Source: Streptomyces sp. GC420 (lineage in GTDB: Bacteria; Actinomycetota; Actinomycetes; Streptomycetales; Streptomycetaceae). From it: a DNA stretch of 34,004 bases. Positions 8,404 through 16,931 of this stretch are shown here, piece by piece; position 1 is the stretch's first letter; every line of letters begins with the position of its first letter. The stretch is taken from NCBI RefSeq assembly GCF_009916105.1, contig NZ_JAAAXQ010000032.1:1-34004 (forward strand), given 5' to 3'. Both the position numbers and the translations under genes were made by a program. The notes under the pieces were generated by a model. The model had not been told where the DNA came from, did not search any database, and saw nothing but the letters and a program-made list of their open reading frames with translations.

Positions 8404-8431
8404 TTGACTTAGACAATGTCCACTGTAGGAT
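8404..8431 (+). promoter_or_regulatory. Catalase promoter with overlapping candidate Fur/CatR operator
   Basis: TTGACT (8404-8409), 16-base spacer, TAGGAT (8426-8431); initiation would be near 8438. The -35 lies inside the imperfect palindrome TTGACTTAGACAA (8404-8416), in which 10 of 13 positions are symmetric, and GACAATGTC (8412-8420) is a second short inverted repeat. A repressor bound here would block RNA polymerase. Confidence 0.6.
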
Positions 8432-8473
8432 CGCGTACGGCAGGGCAGGGACAGGACTCAGCAGGAGGCGCAC

Positions 8474-9925
8474 GTGACGCAGGGACCGCTCACAACGGAG
8501 GCCGGCGCGCCGGTCGCCGACAATCAGAACAGCGAGACGGCAGGCGTCGGCGGTCCCGTCCTGGTGCAGGACCAGCTGCTGCTGGAGAAGCTCGCCCACT
8601 TCAACCGTGAGCGCATCCCGGAGCGGGTGGTGCACGCCCGCGGCGCCGGCGCGTACGGCACCTTCACGGTGACGGCCGACGTGACGAAGTACACCCGGGC
8701 GAAGTTCCTCTCCGAGGTCGGCAAGCAGACCGAGACGTTCCTGCGGTTCTCGACGGTGGCCGGCAACCTCGGCGCCGCGGACGCCGTGCGTGACCCCCGC
8801 GGCTTCGCGCTGAAGTTCTACACCGAAGAGGGCAACTACGACCTGGTCGGCAACAACACCCCGGTGTTCTTCATCAGGGACGCCATCAAGTTCCCCGACT
8901 TCATCCACACCCAGAAGCGCGACCCGTACACCGGCTCGCAGGAGGCGGACAACGTCTGGGACTTCTGGGGTCTGTCGCCGGAGTCCACGCACCAGGTGAC
9001 CTGGCTGTTCGGTGACCGCGGCATCCCCGCGAGCTACCGCCGCATGAACGGCTACGGCTCGCACACCTACCAGTGGAACAACGAGGCCGGCGAAGTCTTC
9101 TGGGTCAAGTACCACTTCAAGACCGACCAGGGGATCAGGAACCTGACTGCCCGGGAGGCGGCGAGGCTCGCCGGTGAGGACCCGGACTCCCATCAGCGCG
9201 ACCTGCGCGAGGCCATCGAGCGCGGCGAGTTCCCGACCTGGACCGTACAGGTCCAGATCATGCCCGCGGCCGAGGCGGCCGGCTACCGCTTCAACCCGTT
9301 CGACCTGACCAAGGTTTGGCCGCACGAGGACTACCCGCCGGTCGAGATCGGCAGGCTGGAGCTCAACCGAAACCCGGAGAACATCTTCGCGGAGGTCGAG
9401 CAGTCCGTCTTCAGCCCCGCCCACTTCGTGCCGGGCATCGGTCCCTCGCCGGACAGGATGCTCCAGGGCCGTCTCTTCGCGTACGGCGACGCCCACCGCT
9501 ACCGCGTCGGCATCAATGCCGACCACCTGCCGGTGAACCGTCCGCACGCCGCCGAGGCGCGCACCAACAGCCGTGACGGCTTCCTGTACGACGGTCGTCA
9601 CAAGGGCGCCAAGAACTACGAGCCGAACAGCTTCGGCGGCCCGTTCCAGACGGACCGTCCGCTGTGGCAGCCCATTCCGGTGAGCGGTGTCACCGGTGGG
9701 TCGGCCGCGCCCGTCCACGCCGAGGACGACGACTTCGTGCAGGCGGGCAACCTCTACCGGCTGATGTCGGAGGACGAGAAGGAGCGCCTGATCGCCAACC
9801 TCGCCGGCTCCCTCTCGCAGGTCTCGCGCGAGGACATCGCCGAGCGTGCGATCGGCAACTTCCGTCAGGCGGACGGAGACTTCGGCAAGCGGCTCGAGGC
9901 CGCGGTCCAGGCCCTGCGCGGCTGA
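8474..9925 (+). CDS. katA: Monofunctional haem catalase (clade III, small subunit)
   Basis: 483 aa, the usual length of small-subunit catalases. It decomposes hydrogen peroxide to water and oxygen in the cytoplasm. Distal active-site residues are His54 in [12 protein letters not shown] and Asn127 in VGNNTPVFF; the proximal haem ligand is Tyr337 in [12 protein letters not shown]. The GTG start at 8474 follows AGGAGG (8463-8468) by five bases. A strong hairpin follows the stop, so it is a single-gene unit. Divergence from the Fur-like gene and the operator-like palindrome over its -35 suggest peroxide induction through that repressor. In Streptomyces the equivalent gene is called catA; katA is the general name. 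Confidence 0.96.
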   Translation: MTQGPLTTEAGAPVADNQNSETAGVGGPVLVQDQLLLEKLAHFNRERIPERVVHARGAGAYGTFTVTADVTKYTRAKFLSEVGKQTETFLRFSTVAGNLGAADAVRDPRGFALKFYTEEGNYDLVGNNTPVFFIRDAIKFPDFIHTQKRDPYTGSQEADNVWDFWGLSPESTHQVTWLFGDRGIPASYRRMNGYGSHTYQWNNEAGEVFWVKYHFKTDQGIRNLTAREAARLAGEDPDSHQRDLREAIERGEFPTWTVQVQIMPAAEAAGYRFNPFDLTKVWPHEDYPPVEIGRLELNRNPENIFAEVEQSVFSPAHFVPGIGPSPDRMLQGRLFAYGDAHRYRVGINADHLPVNRPHAAEARTNSRDGFLYDGRHKGAKNYEPNSFGGPFQTDRPLWQPIPVSGVTGGSAAPVHAEDDDFVQAGNLYRLMSEDEKERLIANLAGSLSQVSREDIAERAIGNFRQADGDFGKRLEAAVQALRG

Positions 9926-9944
9926 CGACCGCTTGTCGAACGAT

Positions 9945-9980
9945 GGTGGAAGGGGCCGGGTCCCTCCGGCCCCTTCCACC
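9945..9980 (+). terminator. Terminator of the catalase gene
   Basis: A 15-bp perfect stem, 9945-9959 (begins GGTGGAAGGG) with 9966-9980, and a six-base loop. It begins 20 bases after the stop codon. Confidence 0.85.
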
Positions 9981-10017
9981 GTGCCCGGTGCCGGCTTTCC
10001 GCCGTGCCCGGTGCCGG
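9979..10017. repeat. 16-bp direct repeat in the convergent gap
   Basis: CCGTGCCCGGTGCCGG occurs at 9979-9994 and again at 10002-10017 (23-base period). It lies between the catalase terminator and the end of the CBS gene and may contribute to hairpins ending the CBS transcript. Confidence 0.6.
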
Positions 10018-10050
10018 TGCTTCTGTCGTGGACCGGGCGCGGCCCCGGGA

Positions 10051-10452
10051 CTACCTGGCGGCGAGAGCCTCCCGGCTCGGTGCCCAGCAGCGGATGATGT
10101 CCCGCACCGAGACGATCCCGACGGCGCCGCCGCCCTCGCCGTCGAGCACGATCAGATGGCGGAAGCCGCCGTGCGCCATCGTCACGGCCGCCTCCTCCAG
10201 GGTCCAGCCCGGCGCGGCGAAGACGACGTCGGTCGTGGTGTGGGCTCCCGCGGTCTCCTGGTCCGGGTCCTGTCCCGCGCCCACCGCGTTGAGGATGTCG
10301 CGCTCGGTGAGGATGCCGAGCCCGCTGGTGTCGGGGTCGAGTACGACGGCCGCTCCGACGCGGCGCGCGGCCATCAGCCGGGCCGCCTGGCGGAGTGTGT
10401 GATCGGGTCCGATGGTGAGGACCACCGTGCTCATGGCGTCACGGACGAGCAT
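10051..10452 (-). CDS. Two-CBS-domain protein
   Basis: 133 aa consisting of little more than a pair of CBS motifs (about 8-58 and 73-125), each ending in the typical G-I-L/V-T/S-x-R-D-I segment (GILTERDILNAV and GIVSVRDIIRCW). CBS pairs bind adenosine-type ligands such as AMP, ATP or SAM and act as energy sensors; stand-alone forms are common in actinobacteria and their partners are mostly unknown. I take ATG 10450-10452 as the start because an extended ribosome binding site AAGGAGGTG lies nine bases ahead; the in-frame GTG at 10500 has none. Two 8-bp direct repeats lie just upstream (10495-10510). It is downstream of hisN on the same strand but 297 bases apart, so probably expressed on its own. 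Confidence 0.85.
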   Translation of the reverse strand: MLVRDAMSTVVLTIGPDHTLRQAARLMAARRVGAAVVLDPDTSGLGILTERDILNAVGAGQDPDQETAGAHTTTDVVFAAPGWTLEEAAVTMAHGGFRHLIVLDGEGGGAVGIVSVRDIIRCWAPSREALAAR

Positions 10453-10494
10453 GGATGGAGCCACCTCCTTGGTGAGCCGCCCCCTGGAGAAAAG

Positions 10495-10510
10495 TTTCAC
10501 AATTTCACAA
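10495..10510 (-). promoter_or_regulatory. Tandem 8-bp repeat ahead of the CBS gene
   Basis: TTTCACAA occurs twice back to back (10495-10502 and 10503-10510); on the coding strand it reads TTGTGAAA twice. It is 43-58 bases upstream of the start and unusually A/T-rich for this genome. The half-site resembles one arm of the Rex operator, but a direct repeat is not the Rex palindrome. The surrounding 297-base gap (10453-10749) holds no gene I can support. Confidence 0.4.
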
Positions 10511-10749
10511 GTGGGGGGACTCTCAGGGTGGCATGAACACGCAGGGTCAACAAGGGGACGGGCGCGGCGGAGAAAAGTGCGCGCCGCCGATCGCCACGGC
10601 TGCCGCGTCGTGGCGCGTGGCCGTGCGGGTCTTGGTGGTGAGGGGTTTGCGCCGGTGCTGGGCGCCCCACTTGCTGGTGCAGGCGGGGGCGACGGCGATG
10701 ACGGGGATGCCTCTGCCGAACGGCGCCCGCGCGTTCGCCGCCGCGTCCG

Positions 10750-11550
10750 TCAGTACCGCTGGTTCAGATAGCCCAGCAGTTCCTCGTGCAGCAGCCCGTT
10801 GGAGGCGGCCGCGTTCCCACCGTCCACCCCTGGAACGCCGTCCAGGCTGGTGAAGCTGCCGCCCGCCTCCGTCACCACGATCGCGTTCGCCGCCATGTCC
10901 CACAGCGAGAGCTCAGGCTCCGCGCACATGTCCACCGAGCCCTCGGCGACCATCATGTACGGCCAGAAGTCGCCGTACGCGCGCGTGCGCCAGCAGGCGC
11001 GGGTCAGGTCCAGGAAGCCGTCGAGCCGTCCCTGCTCCTCCCACCCGGACAGCGAGGAGTACGCGAACGACGCGTCCTCCAGCTTGGAGACCCGCGAGAC
11101 GTGCAGCCGCGTGGCGGAGGAGAGGCTGCGGCCCATGTACGCCCCCAGGCCCTTGGCCGCCCACCAGCGGCGGCCCAGCGCCGGGGCGGAGACGACACCG
11201 ACCACCGGCTGGTAGCCGCCCTCGCCCGCCTCCGTCAGGGCGATCAGCGTCGCCCACACCGGGACCCCGCGCACATAGTTCTTCGTACCGTCGATCGGGT
11301 CGACGACCCAGCGGCGCGGGCCCGTGCCCTCGACGCCGAACTCCTCGCCGTGCACTGCGTCCCGCGGCCGTGCCCGCTGCAACGAGGCCCGGACGAGCTC
11401 CTCGGCCGCCTTGTCGGCCTCGCTCACCGGAGTCATGTCCGGCTTGGTCTCCACCTTGAGGTCCATGGCCCTGAACCGGTCCATGGTCGCCGCGTCCGCC
11501 GCGTCCGCGAGGACATGGGCGAGGCGCAGATCATCGTGATAGTCGGGCAT
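10750..11550 (-). CDS. hisN: Histidinol-phosphate phosphatase, inositol monophosphatase family
   Basis: 266 aa. Metal-binding motifs of the inositol monophosphatase superfamily are complete: GEE (68-70), DPIDGTKNY (84-92) and WDMAAN (217-222, Asp218). Members of this subfamily in actinobacteria supply the histidinol-phosphatase step of histidine synthesis; S. coelicolor uses such an enzyme, HisN, from a locus I recall as this same neighbourhood. Other activities in the superfamily (inositol, fructose-1,6-bisphosphate or PAP phosphatase) cannot be excluded by motifs. Start ATG 11548-11550 has no clear SD but a -10-like TAGAGT six bases upstream, which fits a leaderless mRNA. It is divergent from the TetR gene. 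Confidence 0.83.
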   Translation of the reverse strand: MPDYHDDLRLAHVLADAADAATMDRFRAMDLKVETKPDMTPVSEADKAAEELVRASLQRARPRDAVHGEEFGVEGTGPRRWVVDPIDGTKNYVRGVPVWATLIALTEAGEGGYQPVVGVVSAPALGRRWWAAKGLGAYMGRSLSSATRLHVSRVSKLEDASFAYSSLSGWEEQGRLDGFLDLTRACWRTRAYGDFWPYMMVAEGSVDMCAEPELSLWDMAANAIVVTEAGGSFTSLDGVPGVDGGNAAASNGLLHEELLGYLNQRY

Positions 11551-11556
11551 GAGCGA

Positions 11557-11562
11557 ACTCTA
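11557..11562 (-). promoter_or_regulatory. Putative -10 giving a leaderless hisN transcript
   Basis: On the minus strand TAGAGT ends six bases before the ATG. The same geometry occurs at the YlbL-type gene (350-355). No convincing -35 is visible. Confidence 0.35.
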
Positions 11563-11641
11563 CCCAGGCCCGCGCGGCCGACCCCCGGACCGGACGTGGC
11601 CGGGACGAGCGGTCCGAAAGCGTGACGGCCCGCCCGTGCCC

Positions 11642-11666
11642 TTGACACGGCCCTGCGGCGCGTCAA
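11642..11666 (+). promoter_or_regulatory. Inverted repeat with -35-like TTGACA ahead of the TetR gene
   Basis: TTGAC (11642-11646) and GTCAA (11662-11666) form an inverted repeat with 15 bases between, centred about 59 bases before the TetR start. TTGACA is a consensus -35. The site could be a promoter/operator for autoregulation and lies in the region shared with divergent hisN. Confidence 0.33.
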
Positions 11667-11712
11667 CCCTGCTTGAGCGAAGAGCCCGCGCGGGCGGGCC
11701 CGGGAGGCATCG

Positions 11713-12333
11713 ATGCCTACAGCGCGAGACGCACTTTTGGACGCCGCCTACACCGCACTCTCCGGCCGCGCCTGGGCCGCGGTGCGGATGGTCGACGTGG
11801 CGGCCGCCGCCGGGGTCTCACGGCAGACGCTCTACAACGAGTTCGGCAGCAAGGACGGCCTGGCGCGGGCGCTGGTGCGCCGTGAGACGGACGCCTACCT
11901 CGCGGGAGTGGAGCGGGCGCTGGGCTCGGCGCGCAGCCCGGTGGACCGGCTGGCGGCCGCCGCCGAGTGGACCGTTCGGGCCGCCCGGGTCAACCCGCTG
12001 GTCCATGCCGCGCTGACCGGCTGCTGGGGCCCGCGGCTCCCCGGACCGGGGACCGGGCCGGTGCGCTCGCGCTCCTCCATCCCGGCGCAGCGCCGCGCGG
12101 ACGCCGGGCTGCCGAGCCCCGCCGAGTTGCTGCTGCAGGTCAGGGACCGGGCGGTGGCGGCGACGGTCAACGGGGCGGCGCCCCGGGAGGTGGCCGCGCA
12201 GTACGCCCGTACCTGCGAGACCGCCGTGCGGCTCGCGCTGTCCTGCGTCCTCGCGCCGGCGCCGCCGGCGGGGGCGGATGAGGGGGCCGCGCGGCTGGTG
12301 CGGGAGGCGCTCACCCGTACCCGGGTGTTCTGA
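11713..12333 (+). CDS. TetR-family transcriptional regulator
   Basis: 206 aa. An N-terminal helix-turn-helix at about 28-47 (VAAAAGVSRQTLYNEFGSKD) is typical of TetR; the C-terminal ligand and dimer domain is Ala/Arg-rich and not assignable to a ligand class. Start ATG 11713 follows GGGAGG by five bases. The neighbour downstream, in convergent orientation, is an SMR transporter, so a regulator-efflux pairing is possible, but they share no promoter region and the link is weak. Residues 105-125 form a Pro/Gly/Ser-rich loop, perhaps disordered. Confidence 0.9.
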   Translation: MPTARDALLDAAYTALSGRAWAAVRMVDVAAAAGVSRQTLYNEFGSKDGLARALVRRETDAYLAGVERALGSARSPVDRLAAAAEWTVRAARVNPLVHAALTGCWGPRLPGPGTGPVRSRSSIPAQRRADAGLPSPAELLLQVRDRAVAATVNGAAPREVAAQYARTCETAVRLALSCVLAPAPPAGADEGAARLVREALTRTRVF

Positions 12334-12375
12334 GGGCGGTGGCCCGCGGGCGGCTCGTCGTCCGCGGCGCGCCGC

Positions 12376-12699
12376 TCAGTGCGAGGAGCCCGAGAGCTGC
12401 AGACCGATCACGCCCACGATCACCAGCGTGATGGAGACGATCTTGAGGGTGGAGACCAGGTCGCCGAGGAAGGCCATGCCGTAGATGGCCGTACCGGCCG
12501 CGCCGATGCCCGTCCACACCGCGTACGCCGGACCGACGTCCAGCTTCCTCAGGGAGAGCGTGAGCAGGCCGAAACTGCCCAGGGCGAAGGCGCAGAACGC
12601 GACCGTCGGCCATAGCCGGGTGAAGCCGTGCGAGAGCTTGAGACTCACCGCGAAGCCCGTTTCGAGGAGCCCGGCGACGACGACCAGCAGCCACGCCAT
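12376..12699 (-). CDS. SMR-family transporter, Gdx/SugE-like
   Basis: 107 aa with four membrane spans, the standard SMR size. Glu13 in GLLETGFAVSLK is the conserved proton/substrate-binding carboxylate. The segments LKLSHGFTRLWP and GPAYAVWTGIGAAGTA resemble SugE/Gdx, which exports guanidinium ion, more than EmrE. A Trp usually found five residues after the Glu region in SugE is Phe here, so substrate specificity is uncertain. Start ATG 12697-12699 follows GGGAGG. No guanidine riboswitch is visible upstream. A 12-bp palindrome lies 27 bases ahead. It is downstream of aroA-rsgA on the same strand with a 105-base gap. Confidence 0.9.
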   Translation of the reverse strand: MAWLLVVVAGLLETGFAVSLKLSHGFTRLWPTVAFCAFALGSFGLLTLSLRKLDVGPAYAVWTGIGAAGTAIYGMAFLGDLVSTLKIVSITLVIVGVIGLQLSGSSH

Positions 12700-12725
12700 G
12701 TGTATGTGCCTCCCGTTTCCGCAAC

Positions 12726-12737
12726 CGCACCGGTGCG
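12726..12737. promoter_or_regulatory. 12-bp palindrome ahead of the SMR gene
   Basis: CGCACCGGTGCG is a perfect palindrome 27-38 bases upstream of the SMR start, where an operator or leader hairpin would be expected. It could be bound by the TetR protein encoded nearby; there is no direct support. Confidence 0.3.
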
Positions 12738-12804
12738 ACTATGCACTTACCGTATGCCGACCGGGGCAAACGTGCGGGAGGCGGGCGGCGGACACGCCTG
12801 GTTC

Positions 12805-13845
12805 CTAGTCGCCCTCGCGCCGTTCCCGCGCCGCCAGCAGCCGCCGCAGCGAGTAGAGCCGGGCGGGCTCCGCGTGACCCGCCGCCACCCAGTCGTCCAG
12901 GGCGCAGTCCGGCTCGTCGTGACTGCACGCCCGCGGGCAGTCCTCGGTCCCGGGCTCCAGGTCCGGGAAGGCGTGGATGACCCGGGAGGGGTCGATGTGG
13001 TTCAGGCCGAAGGAGCGGATGCCCGGGGTGTCGATGACCCAGCCGCCGCCGGCGTCCCCGGCCGGGGAGGTGTCCTCGTCGCCGGGCAGCGGGATCGCAC
13101 GGGCCGAGGTCGTGGTGTGCCGGCCGCGCCCGGTCACCGCGTTGACCCGTCCGGTGGCCCGCCTTCTGCCCTTCGCGACCAGCGAGTTGACCAGCGTCGT
13201 CTTGCCGACGCCGGAGTGCCCGACGAAGACGGTGACCCGACCCTCGAGCCGCTCGCGCACCTGCTTCGCCGCGTCGCCGTTCTCCAACTCGTCGCGGTTG
13301 GTGACGACATGGGACAGGCCGAACGTCGAGTACGTCTCCAGCAGCTTCTCGGGGCCCGCCAGGTCCGACTTGGTGAGGATCAACAGCGGTTCGAGCCCCG
13401 CGTCGTACGCCGCGACCAGGCAGCGGTCGATCAGCCGGGGCCGCGGCTCCGGGTCGGCCAGCGCCGTGACGATCGCCAACTGGTCGGCGTTGGCGACGAT
13501 GACCCGCTCGTACGGATCGTCGTCGTCCGCGGTGCGCCGCAGCACGGAGGCCCGCTTCTCCACCCGGACGATCCTGGCCAGCGTGTCCTTGTCCCCGGAC
13601 AAGTCCCCGACCAGGGCCACCCGGTCCCCGACCACCACGCTCTTGCGGCCGAGCTCGCGCGCCTTCATGGCGACGACGATGCGGTCGTCGAGCAGGCAGG
13701 TGATCCGGCCGCGGTCGACGGTGACGACGAAGCCCTCGGAGGCGTCCTCGTGCTTGGGGCGGATGTTGGTACGGGGCCGGTTGCCCTTGCGGTTGGGGCG
13801 GACCCGGACGTCGTCCTCGTCGGGGTTCTTTCCGTAGCGGCGCAT
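12805..13845 (-). CDS. rsgA: Small ribosomal subunit GTPase RsgA
   Basis: 346 aa. It is a circularly permuted GTPase: the G4 motif TKSD (158-161) comes before G1 GHSGVGKT (209-216), G2-like GRHTTT (241-246) and G3 DTPG (272-275). An N-terminal OB fold (about 35-100) precedes it, and the C-terminal zinc site Cys303, Cys307, His309, Cys314 is complete. RsgA checks late 30S subunit assembly and leaves on GTP hydrolysis. The basic N-terminal 30 residues (Arg/Lys-rich) are an actinobacterial extension. ATG 13843-13845 begins four bases after the aroA stop, so the two genes form an operon. Confidence 0.96.
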   Translation of the reverse strand: MRRYGKNPDEDDVRVRPNRKGNRPRTNIRPKHEDASEGFVVTVDRGRITCLLDDRIVVAMKARELGRKSVVVGDRVALVGDLSGDKDTLARIVRVEKRASVLRRTADDDDPYERVIVANADQLAIVTALADPEPRPRLIDRCLVAAYDAGLEPLLILTKSDLAGPEKLLETYSTFGLSHVVTNRDELENGDAAKQVRERLEGRVTVFVGHSGVGKTTLVNSLVAKGRRRATGRVNAVTGRGRHTTTSARAIPLPGDEDTSPAGDAGGGWVIDTPGIRSFGLNHIDPSRVIHAFPDLEPGTEDCPRACSHDEPDCALDDWVAAGHAEPARLYSLRRLLAARERREGD

Positions 13846-13849
13846 CGCG

Positions 13850-15190
13850 TCAGTCCCCGAGCATTCCGGCCCACAGTTCGGGGAAGTCGGGGAGGGTCTT
13901 GCCGGTCGTCGCGATGTTCTCGACCTGTACGCCGTCCACGGCCAGGCCGATCACCGCGCCCGCCGTCGCCAGCCGGTGGTCGTCGTAGGTGTGGAAGACC
14001 CCGCCGTGCAGCGGGCGCGGGCGGATCCGCAGCCCGTCCGCGGTCTCCGTGACGTCGCCGCCCAGCTCGTTGATCTCCTTGGTCAGGGCCGCCAGCCGGT
14101 CCGTCTCGTGGAGCCGCAGGTGGCCGACCCCGCGCAGCACGGACTCGGAGTCGGCGAGCGCCGCGACGGCGGCGATGCCCGGCGTCAGCTCGCCGACCTC
14201 GCCCAGGTCGATGTCGATGCCGTGGATCGTGCCGCCGCCGGTGAAGGTCAGCCCCTCCTCGGTCAGCTCGCAGGAACCGCCCATGGCGGTGAAGATGTCC
14301 CGCAGCGCGTCACCCGGCTGGGTGGTCCGCTCGGGCCAGTCGGGGATGGTGACCCGGCCGCCGGTCACCAGCGCGGCGGCCAGGAACGGCTGGGCGTTGG
14401 ACAGGTCGGGCTCCACCACCAGGTCGCGGCCGAGCAGTGCGCTCGGCGAGACCCGCCAGACGTTCGGCTCGCCGCCCGACTCCGGGGTGTCCACCTGGGC
14501 GCCGGCGGAGCGCAGCATGTCCACGGTCATCCTGATGTGGGGCATGGAGGGCAGCACGGGGCCGGTGTGACGGACCTCGACACCCAGGTTGAAGCGCGGC
14601 GCGGAGAGCAGCAGGGCGCTGACGAACTGGGAGGACGAGGAGGCGTCGATCTCGACCGGGCCGCCGTCCAGGGCGCCGCTGCCGTGCACGGTCATCGGCA
14701 GCGCGCCGCGCCCGTCGTCGTCGATCCGGGCGCCCAGGACCCGCAGCGCGTCGATCACACCGTGGAGGGGACGTTCGTACGAGCGGGGGTCGCCGTCGAA
14801 GCGGACCGGGCCGTCGGCGAGCGTGGCGACCGGCGGCAGGAACCGCATCACGGTGCCCGCGTTGCCCACGTCCACGGTGGCCGGGCCGTGCAGGCCCGAG
14901 GGGATGATCCGCCAGGCCTCACCGGTGGCTTCCGGGCCGCCCGCGAGGGAGGAACTGGAGGACAGCGTCTCCTCGATGCCCACACCCATGGCGCGCAGCG
15001 CCTCGGCCATCAGCAGGGTGTCCCGGGAGCGCAGCGGGCGGCGCAGCCAGCCGGGCTCTGCGGCCAGGGCCGCCAGCACCAGGCCGCGGTTGGTGACCGA
15101 TTTGGAGCCGGGCACGGTGACGGTCGCGTCGACGGGGCCGGAGGCGACGGGCGCGGACCACAGAGAGTTCTTGGCGGGGCTTTCGGTCAT
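13850..15190 (-). CDS. aroA: 3-phosphoshikimate 1-carboxyvinyltransferase (EPSP synthase)
   Basis: 446 aa. It joins phosphoenolpyruvate to shikimate-3-phosphate in chorismate synthesis. Recognisable family motifs: PGSKSVTNR near the N-terminus (27-35), [22 protein letters not shown] and [10 protein letters not shown]. The residues after GNAGT are VMRFLP instead of the AMRPL of the enterobacterial enzyme, a point that matters for glyphosate binding in this family. I choose ATG 15188-15190 (GTGAGG six bases ahead) over the upstream in-frame Met at 15214. It is the first gene of an aroA-rsgA operon, with an 86-base gap after the M50 gene. Confidence 0.96.
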   Translation of the reverse strand: MTESPAKNSLWSAPVASGPVDATVTVPGSKSVTNRGLVLAALAAEPGWLRRPLRSRDTLLMAEALRAMGVGIEETLSSSSSLAGGPEATGEAWRIIPSGLHGPATVDVGNAGTVMRFLPPVATLADGPVRFDGDPRSYERPLHGVIDALRVLGARIDDDGRGALPMTVHGSGALDGGPVEIDASSSSQFVSALLLSAPRFNLGVEVRHTGPVLPSMPHIRMTVDMLRSAGAQVDTPESGGEPNVWRVSPSALLGRDLVVEPDLSNAQPFLAAALVTGGRVTIPDWPERTTQPGDALRDIFTAMGGSCELTEEGLTFTGGGTIHGIDIDLGEVGELTPGIAAVAALADSESVLRGVGHLRLHETDRLAALTKEINELGGDVTETADGLRIRPRPLHGGVFHTYDDHRLATAGAVIGLAVDGVQVENIATTGKTLPDFPELWAGMLGD

Positions 15191-15276
15191 GCGCCTCACT
15201 TTAGTGGTTCGCAACCATGCTCAATCCTGATCAAAAGTGAAGCCTGTGCCGCGCCGTCGCTTCGGGGCCGCGGTTC

Positions 15277-15990
15277 CTACAGTCCCAGCAGCCAGCGGCC
15301 GCCGCCCAGCAGGGAGCAGACCGAGACCGCGTGGAAGAGGAACAGCCACATCGCGGGCGGCACGTGGGTCAGGCGGGAGAGCTGGTCGGCGTCCGAGTCC
15401 CCGGCCTCGCCGTGGCGGCGCTTGGACTGGAGCTCGAAGGGCGGGCGGACACCGCCGAGGAGCAGGAACCACACCACGACGTACGCGAACGCCGCCTGGA
15501 CGCCCGCGGTGGTGAGCCAGGAGACGAGCAGGAAGGCCGCTCCCGCGAGGACGACGGTCACCGCGCCGTAGGCGTTGCGGATCATCACCAGCATGGCCAG
15601 CAGCAGCGCCGTCGCCACCCACAGCAGCAGCGTGATGTGGTTCGCGGCGAGCAGCCAGGCACCGCCGAGGCCGATCAGCGAGGGCGCGGTGTAGCCGGCG
15701 GCGGCGGTGAGGATCATGCCGATGCCGGTGGGTTTCCCGCGGCTCACGGTCAGCCCGGAGGTGTCCGAGTGGAGCCGGATACCGTCCAGACGCCGCCCGG
15801 TCAGGAGAGCGACCAGGCCGTGGCCGCCCTCGTGCGCGATGGTGATCGCGTTGCGGGAGAGCCGCCATATCGGGCGCGGGACGACGGCTATGAGCGCGAC
15901 CGACGCGGTGGCGAGCACAAGCCACTGGGAGGGGTCGGGCTGGGTGCCGAAGACGCGGTCCCACAGATCGGCGAGATTGGTGCTGTCCAT
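15277..15990 (-). CDS. M50-family membrane metallopeptidase
   Basis: 237 aa with about six membrane spans. HEGGH (53-57) supplies the HExxH zinc motif, placed in or next to a membrane helix as in M50 intramembrane proteases. The length and the TGRRLDGIRLHSDTSGLT segment fit the short actinobacterial M50B-like proteins, for which no substrate is known. I cannot point with certainty to the third zinc ligand (expected Asp in the later N/DPG-type motif), so activity is not proven. Start ATG 15988-15990 follows GAGGAG by 11 bases. It is divergent from the SRAP gene across only 49 bases. Confidence 0.83.
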   Translation of the reverse strand: MDSTNLADLWDRVFGTQPDPSQWLVLATASVALIAVVPRPIWRLSRNAITIAHEGGHGLVALLTGRRLDGIRLHSDTSGLTVSRGKPTGIGMILTAAAGYTAPSLIGLGGAWLLAANHITLLLWVATALLLAMLVMIRNAYGAVTVVLAGAAFLLVSWLTTAGVQAAFAYVVVWFLLLGGVRPPFELQSKRRHGEAGDSDADQLSRLTHVPPAMWLFLFHAVSVCSLLGGGRWLLGL

Positions 15991-16039
15991 TGTCCGGGCG
16001 GCTCCTCACACTCTTTCGGGGTCTGGCAGTCTGGCACTC

Positions 16040-16855
16040 ATGTGCGGACGGTACGCAGCGAGTCGCAGACCCGAGGATCTCGCAGGAATCTTTGAGATCG
16101 AGAAGTGGGACGCGGAGGAGACCCTCGCCCCCGACTGGAACGTGGCTCCCACGAAGGACGTCTACGCCGTCCTCGAACGCCCCCTGAAGAACACCGGCGA
16201 CCCGCGGCCCGTCCGGCAGCTGCGCGCGCTGAAGTGGGGGCTCGTGCCGTCCTGGGCGAAGTCGCCCGAGGGAGCGGCGCGGATGATCAACGCGCGGGCC
16301 GAGACCGTGCACGAGAAGCCCGCGTACAGGAGGGCCTTCCTCGGCCGCCGCTGCCTGCTGCCCGCCGACGGGTACTACGAGTGGGTCACCGGCGTCGAGG
16401 AGCGGCAGCTCGAGGAGCAGGGGAGGAAGAAGCGGCCGCGCAAGCAGCCGTACTTCGTGACCCCGGTGGACGGCTCCGTCATGGCGCTGGCCGGGCTGTA
16501 CGAGTTCTGGCGTGACCGCACCCTTCCCGACGACCACCCGCGCGCCTGGTGGGCGACCTGCACGGTGCTGACCACCGACGCGGAGACGAGCGAGCTGCCG
16601 GGGTACGAGGGGCACGGGCCGCGCTCGCTCGACCGGATCCATCCCCGGATGCCGCTGATGCTGACGCCCGACCGCTGGCAGGACTGGCTGGACCCGAACC
16701 GCACGGACGTCGACGACCTGCGGTCGCTGCTGGTGCCCCCGGCCGCGGGGGCCGTCCGGGCCTACCCGGTGGGCACCGAGGTCAGCAACGTCCGCAACAA
16801 CGGGCCCGAGCTGCTGAAGGAACTGCCCGCACCGGAGGAGGAGACCCTCTTCTGA
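16040..16855 (+). CDS. SRAP-family abasic-site crosslinking protein (YedK-like)
   Basis: 271 aa. The SRAP active-site set is complete: Cys2 (exposed after Met removal), Asn34 in NVAPT, Glu114 in YYEW and His201 in IHPRMP. The family forms a thiazolidine crosslink with abasic sites in single-stranded DNA and protects them. The middle (about 118-135) has a charged Arg/Lys/Glu insert. The start is fixed by the need for Cys2: ATG 16040. No SD precedes it and a CAGTCT -10-like hexamer lies seven bases upstream, so the mRNA may be leaderless. No LexA box (GAAC-N4-GTTC type) is visible in the 49-base divergent gap. Confidence 0.94.
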   Translation: MCGRYAASRRPEDLAGIFEIEKWDAEETLAPDWNVAPTKDVYAVLERPLKNTGDPRPVRQLRALKWGLVPSWAKSPEGAARMINARAETVHEKPAYRRAFLGRRCLLPADGYYEWVTGVEERQLEEQGRKKRPRKQPYFVTPVDGSVMALAGLYEFWRDRTLPDDHPRAWWATCTVLTTDAETSELPGYEGHGPRSLDRIHPRMPLMLTPDRWQDWLDPNRTDVDDLRSLLVPPAAGAVRAYPVGTEVSNVRNNGPELLKELPAPEEETLF

Positions 16856-16931
16856 GGAGCGGCCCGGTGCTGTGCCGGGCTCCGGGACCGGGGCCAGGAC
16901 GGGGGACGGGGGACGGGGCAGGATGTGCTCC

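Noticed and set aside
8345..9979. Long upstream extension of the Fur-family frame through the catalase gene
   Set aside because: It is antisense to catalase; the ATG at 8344 gives a normal-length Fur protein.
10533..10853. 106-aa plus-strand frame in the gap upstream of the CBS gene
   Set aside because: Codon third positions do not show the usual bias, there is no SD, and it runs antisense into hisN.
12700..12804. Guanidine riboswitch ahead of the Gdx/SugE-like gene
   Set aside because: No ykkC-type conserved core is visible; only a 12-bp palindrome is present.
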